From an uncultured Caryophanales bacterium (GTDB lineage: Bacteria > Bacillota_I > Bacilli_A > RFN20 > CAG-826): 64,000 bases of DNA. Location: positions 81,718 to 145,717 of the forward strand of contig CAMOEI010000003.1 in assembly GCA_946612115.1 (NCBI GenBank). Reading direction: 5' to 3'. Shown one piece after another: positions 47,641 through 55,805 of the stretch (position 1 is the stretch's first letter; every line of letters begins with the position of its first letter). The translations under genes and the position numbers were made by a program. Below the pieces are notes generated by a model. It made no database searches, had not been told where the DNA came from, and saw only the letters and a list, made by a program, of their open reading frames with translations.

Positions 47641-50507
47641 ATTGTTGGTTCTCCGTTTACATAATGCCAGTAATGACCATCAGTAGCAGGTTCTGTTTCT
47701 GAATAGTAATAAATTATAAAACCATATTCCTCATCGTATTCTTTTTGATCGTCTCGAATTTGACTTTCAGTGCCTTTGTAAAAAATATTGCTTAGATTTT
47801 CGCAAGTTGTGAATATACTAAAATTGCTAACAACATTACTATGGACGACTATATGTTCTAGATATTTGCATTTATTAAAAGCGCCCTCTTTAATATAATT
47901 AATATCTTCTGGTATTTCGTAAGTAAGATCAGGTCTTGACGCTGGATATGCAACCAGACTTGAAGTTGAAGCGAAAAGTACGCCATTATTAGATGAAATA
48001 TAGTCATCGTCATCTTCAACAATTATTCTTTTTAGATTTAAACAATTTGCAAAAGGGTTATATTTTATGGTGATGTCGGAAATCATGTTGGTGAGATGTA
48101 TTGTCTCAATAGTTGTATCTAAATAATCACCATAAAAGAAATTAACTATGCAGTCAGTTAATGTAATATCTGTTAATGGACTATCATTTCCTGCTTCTAC
48201 AAAAACAAGATTACCGTAAGTAGTAATTCCTTCAAAATAACTGTCAAAGGACGATAATGTTCCGTTATTACATTCCGCGATAATATTAATGGCGTTGAGG
48301 CAAGCACCGGGACGTATTTTGACATTGCTTTTTATATAAATGTTTTCGAATCTGCTCGAGTTTATACTCATTGAGATTTTTGATTGCTTCCAAACACCTA
48401 CACCTAAGCTTCCTTCAAAGTCGAGTGTTACATTTTTTATGCCGATATAACCAGATTGGCCTCCAAGACAGAAAAACTCATCAATCATATAAGATCGGTT
48501 GTCTTTTTGGCTGTATCCTTGAATGACTGGTTGCGTAGTTATAGTAATTTGTTCAAGGCTCACTGGAATGTAGTAATTCATAGAGTCTGATTGCGGACTT
48601 CCAGGTGGGGCAACTACAACACCCCAGACGGTATCTGTTGTTTTTAATTCTCGTGAAGATTGAGGGTAACCAGGGTAACAATGATTACTTTTGTCACTAA
48701 AGAATGAACAAAATTTTGCATAATATCTAGAATATGAATAGTAGTTATAACCACTGACCTTGATTTTGTAGTGTGGCGCCGGTGCGGATAATATTTTTAA
48801 AGAAATACAATTTTGGAAATAGGAATAAGTACGATCAAGATTTTTTGATAACTTAACTTGAACTAAGGCTTTGCAATTATAAAAGGCTTTTTCTTTTAAA
48901 TTGGTAACTGTTTCCGGAATGTCTATAGACAAAAGCGATTTGCAATTTTCAAAAGCGTTACTACCAATTGATGTGATGTTTGTAGGAATTGTTATCCCTT
49001 TTAATTCTTGATAGTTCGCAAAGGCATAATCTGGTAAAGCGGATAACAATGAAGATACGCGTATTTCATCAATTTCTTCATCGCTTGAATCGACTAGATG
49101 CTTTATATATTTATAATTTTTGAATGTATTGGAATAAGGTTCAAAAAGATAGTGATAGTCTTCCTGTGAATTAATTCTAATGTAGATGTTGACTAGATCG
49201 TTGCAATTCTTAAATGCTTCTTCTTCTATGTTTTTAATACAACTTGGCAATACTAATGATTGCAATTCTGTGCATGATTCAAAAGCCGCCGCGCTAATTC
49301 TGGTGATTTTTAGGCCATTTAATGAGTCAGGTATACTCACATATTTTGCATCCTTTAAAAGGCAATCTTTAATTGTGTATTCCCCATCGTTTTCTTCGAG
49401 TTCAAATATTATTTTTGGAGTGAATTGAGCGTAATACACCATGTCTTGAGATATTTGGCTTAATTCCGGACTCCAGCCCAGGAACGAATAAGTGTAGGTA
49501 CCATCTGTTTCTTTAGTTGGGATAGCTTTGTTATAATTTGGAACAGAACCATTTCTGACATAGTCAGTTGATAGTATATCCCCATTATAATTTACCCATG
49601 TAACTTTATAACCAATATCGAATACTGCTGTGTATTCTACATCTTGTGTTACAGGTTCGATAGATTTGTCCCATCCAATAAAAACATAATAATTGTCATC
49701 TTTTGGCTTTTCGGGGACTGCCGCGTCGTATGATGGAATATCCCCATATGTATACTCCGAAGATAAAAGAATAGAAGAATCATAATTTTTCCAAACAACA
49801 TTATATTTTCTTGGCGAATATGAATAGTGGGCTCTATATGTGATATCACATGTAACTTTTGATAACTCCGGCATCCAATAATCAAACTGATAAACATAGT
49901 GTTTGTCTTCTTTTGTTTGTTCTATTTCCCCACTAAAGAAAGGCATTTCCCCATATGAAAAATAACTAACATCCAATAGGTTCCCTATATTATCTAGCCA
50001 AGTAACTTTATATTTTCTAATTGTAGTATCATAAAGCGCAGTGTATGTCTCGTCTTGATAAACAGTATGTAATTCTGGAAACCAACCAGAGAATGGATAT
50101 TCATGCTCTTTATCTGGTGATTTGGTTGGGGTACTTTTTTTGTATGAAGGCATTTGCCCATATTCATATGTTTCATAATCCAATACGAAGCCTGTATTGC
50201 TGTCTTTCCACATAATGGAATATTTTCGTGGATGTGTGTCGTATGTGGCAGTATAAGTAGTGTCTTGTTCGGCTTTTGCTATTTCAGGAGACCAACCGGC
50301 AAAGGAGTATGTGTGTTCTCTGTCTTCAGATTTTCTTGGGAAAGCCCCTTTATATTCTGGCAATGCCCCCTTTTTTACTTTGGTGGTTGATAAAAGAGTA
50401 TTATCAAAATTCAACCACGTAATTGTGAATGTCTGGGTTTGTTTAGAACATCCATTTAAAAGTGACGGCAAAAATAGAAGCGCTATTGTGACAAATAATT
50501 TTTTCAT
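47628..50507 (-). CDS. large BspA-like leucine-rich-repeat lipoprotein with Listeria-Bacteroides repeats
   Basis: 959 residues. A lipoprotein signal ends in LNGC. Residues about 28-370 hold five repeats of some 63 residues (pattern TWLNxD...LSTxxVxxGxxPxYxxAxPxKxxDxxYxYxFxGWxPExxxxxxDxxYxAxYD), the Listeria-Bacteroides InlB-B type. From about 385 on, BspA-type leucine-rich repeats (FANYQELKGITIPTNITSIG, AFENCKSLLSIDIPETV) fill the C-terminal two thirds. Such proteins bind host or neighbour surfaces. It overlaps the small winged-helix gene (ATGA) upstream and the FRG gene downstream. Confidence 0.85.
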   Translation of the reverse strand: MKKLFVTIALLFLPSLLNGCSKQTQTFTITWLNFDNTLLSTTKVKKGALPEYKGAFPRKSEDREHTYSFAGWSPEIAKAEQDTTYTATYDTHPRKYSIMWKDSNTGFVLDYETYEYGQMPSYKKSTPTKSPDKEHEYPFSGWFPELHTVYQDETYTALYDTTIRKYKVTWLDNIGNLLDVSYFSYGEMPFFSGEIEQTKEDKHYVYQFDYWMPELSKVTCDITYRAHYSYSPRKYNVVWKNYDSSILLSSEYTYGDIPSYDAAVPEKPKDDNYYVFIGWDKSIEPVTQDVEYTAVFDIGYKVTWVNYNGDILSTDYVRNGSVPNYNKAIPTKETDGTYTYSFLGWSPELSQISQDMVYYAQFTPKIIFELEENDGEYTIKDCLLKDAKYVSIPDSLNGLKITRISAAAFESCTELQSLVLPSCIKNIEEEAFKNCNDLVNIYIRINSQEDYHYLFEPYSNTFKNYKYIKHLVDSSDEEIDEIRVSSLLSALPDYAFANYQELKGITIPTNITSIGSNAFENCKSLLSIDIPETVTNLKEKAFYNCKALVQVKLSKNLDRTYSYFQNCISLKILSAPAPHYKIKVSGYNYYSYSRYYAKFCSFFSDKSNHCYPGYPQSSRELKTTDTVWGVVVAPPGSPQSDSMNYYIPVSLEQITITTQPVIQGYSQKDNRSYMIDEFFCLGGQSGYIGIKNVTLDFEGSLGVGVWKQSKISMSINSSRFENIYIKSNVKIRPGACLNAINIIAECNNGTLSSFDSYFEGITTYGNLVFVEAGNDSPLTDITLTDCIVNFFYGDYLDTTIETIHLTNMISDITIKYNPFANCLNLKRIIVEDDDDYISSNNGVLFASTSSLVAYPASRPDLTYEIPEDINYIKEGAFNKCKYLEHIVVHSNVVSNFSIFTTCENLSNIFYKGTESQIRDDQKEYDEEYGFIIYYYSETEPATDGHYWHYVNGEPTIWTA

Positions 50508-50740
50508 ATTTTTCCTTGCCTTGTTTGTGATAATAAACGATATTCATTTTTGTCTCTTGAGTAAATCAATTCGAAATATGGATAAAAATTAGCGAGAAAC
50601 GCTCTAATTTCTTGAATGTATCTCAAAAATGTGATGTCTGTTAATTCTAGTTCTGACACAACATCTTGTTTTCTTAATTGATGATTGGTAACCAACAAAG
50701 TTGCCATATAAATAACAGCCTGTGTTTTGTTAACTTTCAT
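50504..50740 (-). CDS. small winged-helix-like protein, paralogue A
   Basis: 78 residues from MKVNKTQAVIYMATLL; a longer reading with 11 extra residues is not supported. It is a paralogue of the protein at 44908-45126. It starts the lipoprotein-FRG operon with a 4-nt stop-start overlap (ATGA), suggesting that it regulates this unit. No Shine-Dalgarno is seen before its ATG. Confidence 0.6.
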   Translation of the reverse strand: MKVNKTQAVIYMATLLVTNHQLRKQDVVSELELTDITFLRYIQEIRAFLANFYPYFELIYSRDKNEYRLLSQTRQGKI

Positions 50741-50770
50741 ATTTATATTTATGATATATAGGCACACTAA

Positions 50771-50805
50771 CAAAAAATGATAGTCTGACTATTTTTGACT
50801 ATCAT
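50771..50805 (-). terminator. intrinsic terminator after the XRE-hydrolase gene
   Basis: Minus strand: ATGATAGTC/GACTATCAT 9-bp stem followed by TTTTTT, 28 bp past the stop of the XRE-hydrolase gene. It separates that gene from the lipoprotein operon. Confidence 0.75.
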
Positions 50806-50833
50806 CTATTGTTTCTTTAATAAATTTATTGTT

Positions 50834-51694
50834 CTAACAAGGCAAATATTCGTTCATCCATTTCTTGATGAACTTCAATTGACCAGGTGTGTGGAAGTAG
50901 TGTTTTGTGTTTTTCATAATCGTTAATGAAGAGTTATGATGAGCGGCAAATTCAAATATTGAATCTTTATCTACAATATTGTCTTTTTCTCCATAAAGAA
51001 TATGTGTTTTTGTGTTCCAAGTATCTTTATTAGAAAGAGATTCATAGAAATCATAAGAAAGAGTTTGTCCATCCTCTAAGGTAATCAACTTTTCTTCTTT
51101 TAATCTTTTCATAGAGATACGATTGGTTCTCATTAACTTTTCTATAACTTTTTTCATGTTCACTAAAGGTGAAATAAAGAACGCTAGTTGGATTTTGAAG
51201 CTAGAAAGATACATATATGTATAAAACGCCCCAATTGAATTAGCGATGACATAAATCTTTTTGTATTTATTTGATATTTCTGTAAATTCTTTAATGATTT
51301 GATCTTTTACTTCCCATGGATTACCGTCTTTATAATCTAGTCCAATAACATCATATTTATTTGAATAGAATGTGTAGAAATTTTCTTCTTCTTTGTTTCC
51401 ATATAGTCCATGAATATAAACTAAACAAGAATCGTGATTAGGGTTTTTAGATTCTTCTACCAGTTGATCTAATCTATTTATATCTTCTTCTGGAAAATCG
51501 AATAAGTCACGCGCGCTCAACATATATTCTTTTAATAAAATAATAATCTTTTGATAGGACATATCTTCTTGCCCTGATTCAATCTTATTAATAGTGGATT
51601 TGTGCGCGTAGCCTAAAGAATCCGCAAATTCTTGCTGGGTTAAGCCTTTTGCTTTTCTAATTTTTTTGATTCTTTCTCCAAATTCGTTGCTCAT
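50834..51694 (-). CDS. XRE helix-turn-helix fused to an alpha/beta hydrolase
   Basis: 286 residues from ATG 51694, which has GGAG 9 nt upstream; an ATG 5 codons earlier lacks one. An XRE DNA-binding domain (GLTQQEFADSLGYAHKSTINKIE) is joined by a short linker to an alpha/beta hydrolase with LVYIHGLYG, nucleophile Ser in VIANSIGAF, Asp in YGEKDNIVD and His in NTKHYFH. The expected GxSxG is NSIG preceded by Ala, a variant. The fusion suggests a regulator sensing or processing a small ester or peptide. Similar XRE-hydrolase fusions exist in gut Firmicutes, but I know of no function. Confidence 0.8.
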   Translation of the reverse strand: MSNEFGERIKKIRKAKGLTQQEFADSLGYAHKSTINKIESGQEDMSYQKIIILLKEYMLSARDLFDFPEEDINRLDQLVEESKNPNHDSCLVYIHGLYGNKEEENFYTFYSNKYDVIGLDYKDGNPWEVKDQIIKEFTEISNKYKKIYVIANSIGAFYTYMYLSSFKIQLAFFISPLVNMKKVIEKLMRTNRISMKRLKEEKLITLEDGQTLSYDFYESLSNKDTWNTKTHILYGEKDNIVDKDSIFEFAAHHNSSLTIMKNTKHYFHTPGQLKFIKKWMNEYLPC

Positions 51695-51770
51695 ACTCTC
51701 TAACTCCATTTTGATTCTGTATTTATTGTATTTAATTCGTGTTTTTGTTTAAATAATCACATAACCGGTA

Positions 51771-51806
51771 CGCGTTGGCTTAATAGGCCCATCGGTTATT
51801 TTTTTA
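51771..51806 (+). terminator. terminator-like hairpin upstream of the small RNA
   Basis: ATAACCG/CGGTTAT stem enclosing an inner GGC/GCC hairpin, followed by a long T-run on the plus strand. What transcript it would end is unclear: no plus-strand gene lies upstream. It may end an RNA starting near 51766 or be part of the small-RNA region. Confidence 0.5.
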
Positions 51807-51807
51807 T

Positions 51808-51836
51808 TTGACAAGAATGAATAGCCACTGTATCTT
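51808..51836 (+). promoter_or_regulatory. promoter of the putative three-hairpin small RNA
   Basis: -35 TTGACA (perfect), exactly 17 bp, -10 TATCTT, predicting a start near 51843. Confidence 0.6.
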
Positions 51837-51842
51837 ATTATT

Positions 51843-51915
51843 GTCATGTAGGGCCCTTATGGGTCGGACAATTGCCCTTGAAAAAGGGACGCCCGTCTTC
51901 GGACGGTTTTTATTT
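51843..51915 (+). ncRNA. putative small RNA with three tandem hairpins
   Basis: About 73 nt on the plus strand from a good promoter to a strong terminator. Three 5-bp hairpins lie in a row: GGCCC-TTAT-GGGTC (51852-51865), CCCTT-GAAA-AAGGG (51875-51888) and CCGTC-TTCG-GACGG (51893-51906), the last followed by a T-run. The loops include the stable GNRA and UUCG types. I do not recognise the class. It is convergent with the PemK-like gene, and its T-run covers that gene's stop codon. Confidence 0.55.
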
Positions 51916-52308
51916 TTTTAAGCGATTAAAGTGTCGTTTGTCTTTTCTGTTAATACTCGAGGAACAAGCGAAATTATTAAACTGAATAGACATTACAAAT
52001 GTAATATCCTCTTCGTTAATCGCCATATCTACAATTAGTTCTTTTCCAATATCTCTTCTTTTACAAAGAAGCGGTCGTTTATATACATAACTTTTATTAA
52101 CGTTTGTGCTGATAGGGTGCTTGAGTGGGACATTATCGATGTTGTTTGTTGAACCAAATTTGATAATCAAATATAAATTACAGAGATCATCTTTCCAGAC
52201 AACAATTCCAGGGTGTCCGGTTTTGCTACCATCGTGAATTAAATAAAACTTACCAACTTCAATTTTCTTGATAGATGTTGTGATTTCCATATCAAAATCA
52301 TAACACAT
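51910..52308 (-). CDS. PemK/MazF-like protein, possible toxin
   Basis: 132 residues (126 from the second Met, 52290). KIEVGKFYLIHDGSKTGHPGIVVW, then LYLIIKFGSTNN and YVYKRPLLCKRRDIG, resemble PemK/MazF-type small beta-barrel proteins (GHP..V and a later Lys-Arg block). No antitoxin gene is adjacent. The first Met lacks a ribosome site. A small-RNA gene converges on its 3' end. Family assignment is by eye and uncertain; it may be an orphan. Confidence 0.4.
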   Translation of the reverse strand: MCYDFDMEITTSIKKIEVGKFYLIHDGSKTGHPGIVVWKDDLCNLYLIIKFGSTNNIDNVPLKHPISTNVNKSYVYKRPLLCKRRDIGKELIVDMAINEEDITFVMSIQFNNFACSSSINRKDKRHFNRLKK

Positions 52309-52392
52309 GAAGATGCATATTTGTAGTGTTTAAGGAAACTTTTTTCAATAAAAAAACAGCCATGATTTTCATCCTAACTGCTATTAACTATT

Positions 52393-52469
52393 TGGTAGCT
52401 GAGGACGGATTTGAACCGCCGACCTTGAAGGTATGAACTTCCTGCTCTAGCCAACTGAGCTACTCAGCC
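52393..52469 (-). tRNA. tRNA-Met (CAT)
   Basis: 77 nt cloverleaf with encoded CCA: acceptor GGCTGAG/CTCAGCT, D arm GCTC/GAGC, anticodon loop TTCATAC giving CAT, T arm GGCGG/CCGTC with TTCAAAT. The top anticodon pair is G-A. An elongator type, judging from the paired acceptor end. Confidence 0.92.
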
Positions 52470-52476
52470 ATATAAA

Positions 52477-52552
52477 TGGTGGATCTAAAGAGACTCGAAC
52501 TCTCGACCCCCTGAATGCAAATCAGGTGCTCTCCCAACTGAGCTATAGACCC
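52477..52552 (-). tRNA. tRNA-Ala (TGC)
   Basis: 76 nt with encoded CCA: acceptor GGGTCTA/TAGATCC, anticodon stem CCTGA/TCAGG with loop TTTGCAT giving TGC, T loop TTCGAGT. It is transcribed with tRNA-Met from a promoter just upstream (minus-strand TTGTCT, 17 bp, TATAAT). Confidence 0.92.
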
Positions 52553-52577
52553 ATGTGCTGTTTTCACCGCAAGATAG

Positions 52578-52606
52578 ATTATATATATTTTTGAATTTTT
52601 AGACAA
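52578..52606 (-). promoter_or_regulatory. promoter of the tRNA pair
   Basis: Minus strand: -35 TTGTCT, 17-bp spacer, -10 TATAAT, start about 20 nt before tRNA-Ala. Confidence 0.65.
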
Positions 52607-52658
52607 CATATCTTTTTTATTATTTATAAGTGTCCGCAATACAAAACTTAAATAAGTA

Positions 52659-52688
52659 TTGTATTTATTTATCTTAAGAGAATAAAAT
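52659..52688 (+). promoter_or_regulatory. promoter of SRP RNA
   Basis: -35 TTGTAT, 18 bp, -10 TAAAAT, just upstream of the SRP RNA. The rest of 52553-52658 holds only the divergent tRNA promoter. Confidence 0.5.
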
Positions 52689-52694
52689 AGTTTT

Positions 52695-52772
52695 GCCGTC
52701 GCGATGGCTAACTATGAACCAGGTCAGGACAGGAATGTAGCAGCCTTAAATATCTTACTCATGTGCGACGGT
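52695..52772 (+). ncRNA. ffs: signal recognition particle RNA (small 4.5S type)
   Basis: About 78 nt. The conserved apex GGTCAGGACAGGAATGTAGCAGCC and closing stem CCGTCGC/GCGACGG identify a short bacterial SRP RNA without the Alu domain. TTTTCT follows. It directly precedes tadA, near the position seen in Bacillus (tadA-scr-dnaX). The open frame across it is noncoding. Confidence 0.93.
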
Positions 52773-52781
52773 TTTCTAATA

Positions 52782-53264
52782 ATGAAGAAGTTAACTAGAG
52801 AAGAAAAATTTATGAAACTTGCTCTAAAAGAAGCAAGAAAAGCGTCTTTAAAAGATGAAGTCCCAATTGGATGCGTTATCGTTAAAGATGACAAAGTCAT
52901 TTCTAGAGGTTTTAACAAAAGAGAAACTAAAAAAGATGTTACTTCTCACGCAGAAATTGAAGCGATTAGAAATGCGAATAAGAAACTAGATAATTGGAGA
53001 CTAGTGGACTGTGAATTATTTGTCACAGTGGAACCTTGTATCATGTGTATGGGAGCGATAGTTCAATCTCATATCAAGAAAGTCTATTATGGATCTAGTG
53101 ATCCAAAAGGTGGTGCGGTCTCTTCTTCAATCAACATCTTAGAGGCAAAGAATTTAAATCATTATCCTTCTATTGAAGGAGGAATATTAGAAGAGGAATG
53201 TTCTACAATTGTTAAAGAATATTTCAAATCTAAAAGGGAAAGTAAGAAAATAAAACTTGGTTAA
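52782..53264 (+). CDS. tadA: tRNA-specific adenosine deaminase
   Basis: 160 residues from ATG 52782; the longer reading would translate the SRP RNA and is rejected. TadA converts A34 to inosine in tRNA-Arg. The zinc motif is TSHAEIEAI (His, catalytic Glu) and VEPCIMCMGAIVQSHIKKVYYG (PCxxC). It starts just after the SRP RNA. The stop codon lies in the loop of its own terminator. Confidence 0.93.
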   Translation: MKKLTREEKFMKLALKEARKASLKDEVPIGCVIVKDDKVISRGFNKRETKKDVTSHAEIEAIRNANKKLDNWRLVDCELFVTVEPCIMCMGAIVQSHIKKVYYGSSDPKGGAVSSSINILEAKNLNHYPSIEGGILEEECSTIVKEYFKSKRESKKIKLG

Positions 53265-53278
53265 TTCCAAGTTTTTTT
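53253..53278 (+). terminator. intrinsic terminator overlapping the tadA stop
   Basis: AAACTTGG-TTAATT-CCAAGTTT followed by T4; the tadA TAA is in the loop. Confidence 0.85.
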
Positions 53279-53291
53279 CTATTATATCTAT

Positions 53292-55805
53292 ATGCGTATG
53301 CACAAGAAGAATATTGAAAATATCGAAAGATTTAATCCCGCGATTAATAATGGATTAACTAAAGAACAAGTTGAATTAAGAAAATCTCAAGGATTGACTA
53401 ATAAGACTAAGATTATTGCTGGTAAATCGACTTGGGAAATTTTAAAGACCAATGTCTTTTCATTTTTTAATATTCTCTTATTCATTATCGCTGGATTATT
53501 AATTTATGGAAATATCAATGACGGAAACCCTACCACAAAGTGGTATAGTGGTTTATTTTTCTGTTTCATTCTTATTTCAAATATCATTTTAGGTTTATAT
53601 CAAGATATCAAAGCTAAAATCTTGATGAGCAAATTAAAAATTGTCACAACAAGTGCGGTTAATGCGATTAGAGATCATGAAGAAGTTTCTTTATCAGTAG
53701 ATGAAATAGTGTTAGATGATGTTGTGATTGTTGGAGCAGGAGAACAAATCGCTGCGGATTCAATCATCATCAAAGGACAAGTCTCAGTCAACGAATCAAT
53801 GTTAACTGGAGAAAGTCAAAACATCGAGAAAAAAGAAGGCGATATTCTTTATGCGGGTAGTTTCATCACTTCTGGTAAAGTCACCACTAAAGTGGACGCG
53901 GTTGGTAATGATAACTACATTCAAAAGATTTCCAATCAGGCTAAATCATTTAAAAGAAATCCATCTCATATCTTAAAGTCGTTAAATAGATTATTTAAGT
54001 CATTAGGTATCATTGTTATTTCTATAGAAATAGTGGTCTTAGGAACATATGCGATTATGGGACAACTTAATTCCTTTAAAGGATTTGTTTCGATTATTCC
54101 TCCTACCGCTGGACAAATGGTCGCGATGATTCCATCAGGATTATATTTATTAACTTCCTTCACTTTAGCAACAGGTGTTCTTTCTTTATATAAGAAAAAG
54201 GCTAATGTTCAAGATTTCTACTCAATTGAAATGCTCGCTAGAAGTGATGTTTTATGCGTTGATAAAACCGGAACAATCACTGATGGCAATATGGTGGTTA
54301 ATGAAGTTGTCTCTTTAGACAATATGAAAGAAGAAGAGGTTGCTTTAGTGGTCTCTAGTATTGTTAACGCGACTGGAGATAATAACGTCACTGCGATTGC
54401 TTTAAAAAACAAATTTGATAAAGGCAACTATTTAGAGGCTAATAAAGTTTTAGCGTTTAATAGTAACAATAAATATTCAGGAGCCAGCTTTGCTGGAGGA
54501 TTAACATATTTAATCGGCGCCCCTGAAATGATGAACATCAAAAACAAAGAACTTCTTTTAGAAAAGAGTCAAAGCTACGCTGCTAAAGGATATCGTGTTT
54601 TACTCCTTGCCAAAGGCAAAGATTTAATTAAAGAAGAATCTTATTTAGGAGTGGTAACACCAATTGCTTTAATTGTTGTTCAAGATCATGTCAAAGAAGA
54701 TGCTAAACAAACATTTGAATGGTTTAAAGAAAATAATGTCTCTATTAGAGTTATCTCTGGAGATAACGCTTTAACTGTTAGCGAAATTGCTAAATCCGCT
54801 GGAATTGATGGAGCGGAACGTTACATCTCACTAGACGGGATGAGCCTAGAAGAAGTGAAAAAGATTGCTAACGACTATGTCGTTTTTGGAAGAGTTACTC
54901 CAGAACAAAAAGAAGCTTTAGTTATCGCTTTAAAAGAAAATGGACATACGGTTGCGATGTGTGGAGACGGAGTTAATGATATTCTTGCTTTAAAACGCGC
55001 AGATTGTTCGATTGCGATGAATAGTGGATCTAGCTCCGCTAAAAACGTTTCTCATGTTGTTTTACTTGAGAATAATTTCTCTACGATGCCAGATGTTGTT
55101 GCTCAAGGAAGAAGAGTTATTAATAACTTAACTAGAACAGGCTCTTTATTCTTAGTAAAAACCTTATTTGCAATGGTTATGGCCTTAGGATTCTTCTTCG
55201 TCTTTATTGGAAGTAATAAATCTGTGGCGTACCCTTTCTCCACTAATAATCTATTAGTGTGGGAGACATTTGGAATTGGATTGAGTGCTTTCTTTGTTTC
55301 GTTAGAACCTGATAGCAAACAAATTAAAAGAGGCTTCTTAAGACAAATTCTTATTAACGCAGTACCTGCCGCTATTATGGTGTGTTCTAGTGTACTAGTA
55401 ATCATGCTTTTATACGTATTTAACAAATACGGAATTATGTATACAGGAATTAATGATTTCGGATTCTCGATGTTTAATTCTAACGCCCCAAGAGGTGGAG
55501 CCACTGCGATAAGTGTCATGGTGTTCTCTATCTTATCAATTGTCGCCTTATATCAAATTTGTTCTCCGCTTACTAAATATCGTTTAGTCATAGTTGTTGG
55601 TGCGAGCCTAGCCTGTATTTTATGTTTCTTAATCGCTTGGATTAAAGGTGGAAAGAATATCTTTAATATCAACTTTGAATCCTTAACGATGGAAAATCTT
55701 ATGACAATTTTAATTGTCGCAATTATTATTGGAGCGATTTATTTATTTGCCACATATATTACAAAATTAATCTTAAAAGAGAGAGGTAAAAAAGATGAAG
55801 ATTAA
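53292..55805 (+). CDS. cation-translocating P-type ATPase
   Basis: 837 residues of the HAD-type P-ATPase superfamily. Phosphorylation motif DKTGTITDG, actuator motif MLTGESQ, hinge CGDGVNDILALKRADCSIAM, and about ten membrane segments. The N-terminus is short and lacks metal-binding CxxC motifs, so it is not a copper/zinc type; it is closest by eye to the CtpE-like group of divalent-cation pumps. No Shine-Dalgarno precedes either ATG (53292 or 53298), so it may be leaderless. It overlaps psuG by 11 nt. Confidence 0.85.
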   Translation: MRMHKKNIENIERFNPAINNGLTKEQVELRKSQGLTNKTKIIAGKSTWEILKTNVFSFFNILLFIIAGLLIYGNINDGNPTTKWYSGLFFCFILISNIILGLYQDIKAKILMSKLKIVTTSAVNAIRDHEEVSLSVDEIVLDDVVIVGAGEQIAADSIIIKGQVSVNESMLTGESQNIEKKEGDILYAGSFITSGKVTTKVDAVGNDNYIQKISNQAKSFKRNPSHILKSLNRLFKSLGIIVISIEIVVLGTYAIMGQLNSFKGFVSIIPPTAGQMVAMIPSGLYLLTSFTLATGVLSLYKKKANVQDFYSIEMLARSDVLCVDKTGTITDGNMVVNEVVSLDNMKEEEVALVVSSIVNATGDNNVTAIALKNKFDKGNYLEANKVLAFNSNNKYSGASFAGGLTYLIGAPEMMNIKNKELLLEKSQSYAAKGYRVLLLAKGKDLIKEESYLGVVTPIALIVVQDHVKEDAKQTFEWFKENNVSIRVISGDNALTVSEIAKSAGIDGAERYISLDGMSLEEVKKIANDYVVFGRVTPEQKEALVIALKENGHTVAMCGDGVNDILALKRADCSIAMNSGSSSAKNVSHVVLLENNFSTMPDVVAQGRRVINNLTRTGSLFLVKTLFAMVMALGFFFVFIGSNKSVAYPFSTNNLLVWETFGIGLSAFFVSLEPDSKQIKRGFLRQILINAVPAAIMVCSSVLVIMLLYVFNKYGIMYTGINDFGFSMFNSNAPRGGATAISVMVFSILSIVALYQICSPLTKYRLVIVVGASLACILCFLIAWIKGGKNIFNINFESLTMENLMTILIVAIIIGAIYLFATYITKLILKERGKKDED

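Noticed and set aside
52704-52781. In-frame extension of TadA starting MANYEPGQDR
   Set aside because: This stretch is the SRP RNA; the TadA family start fits ATG 52782.
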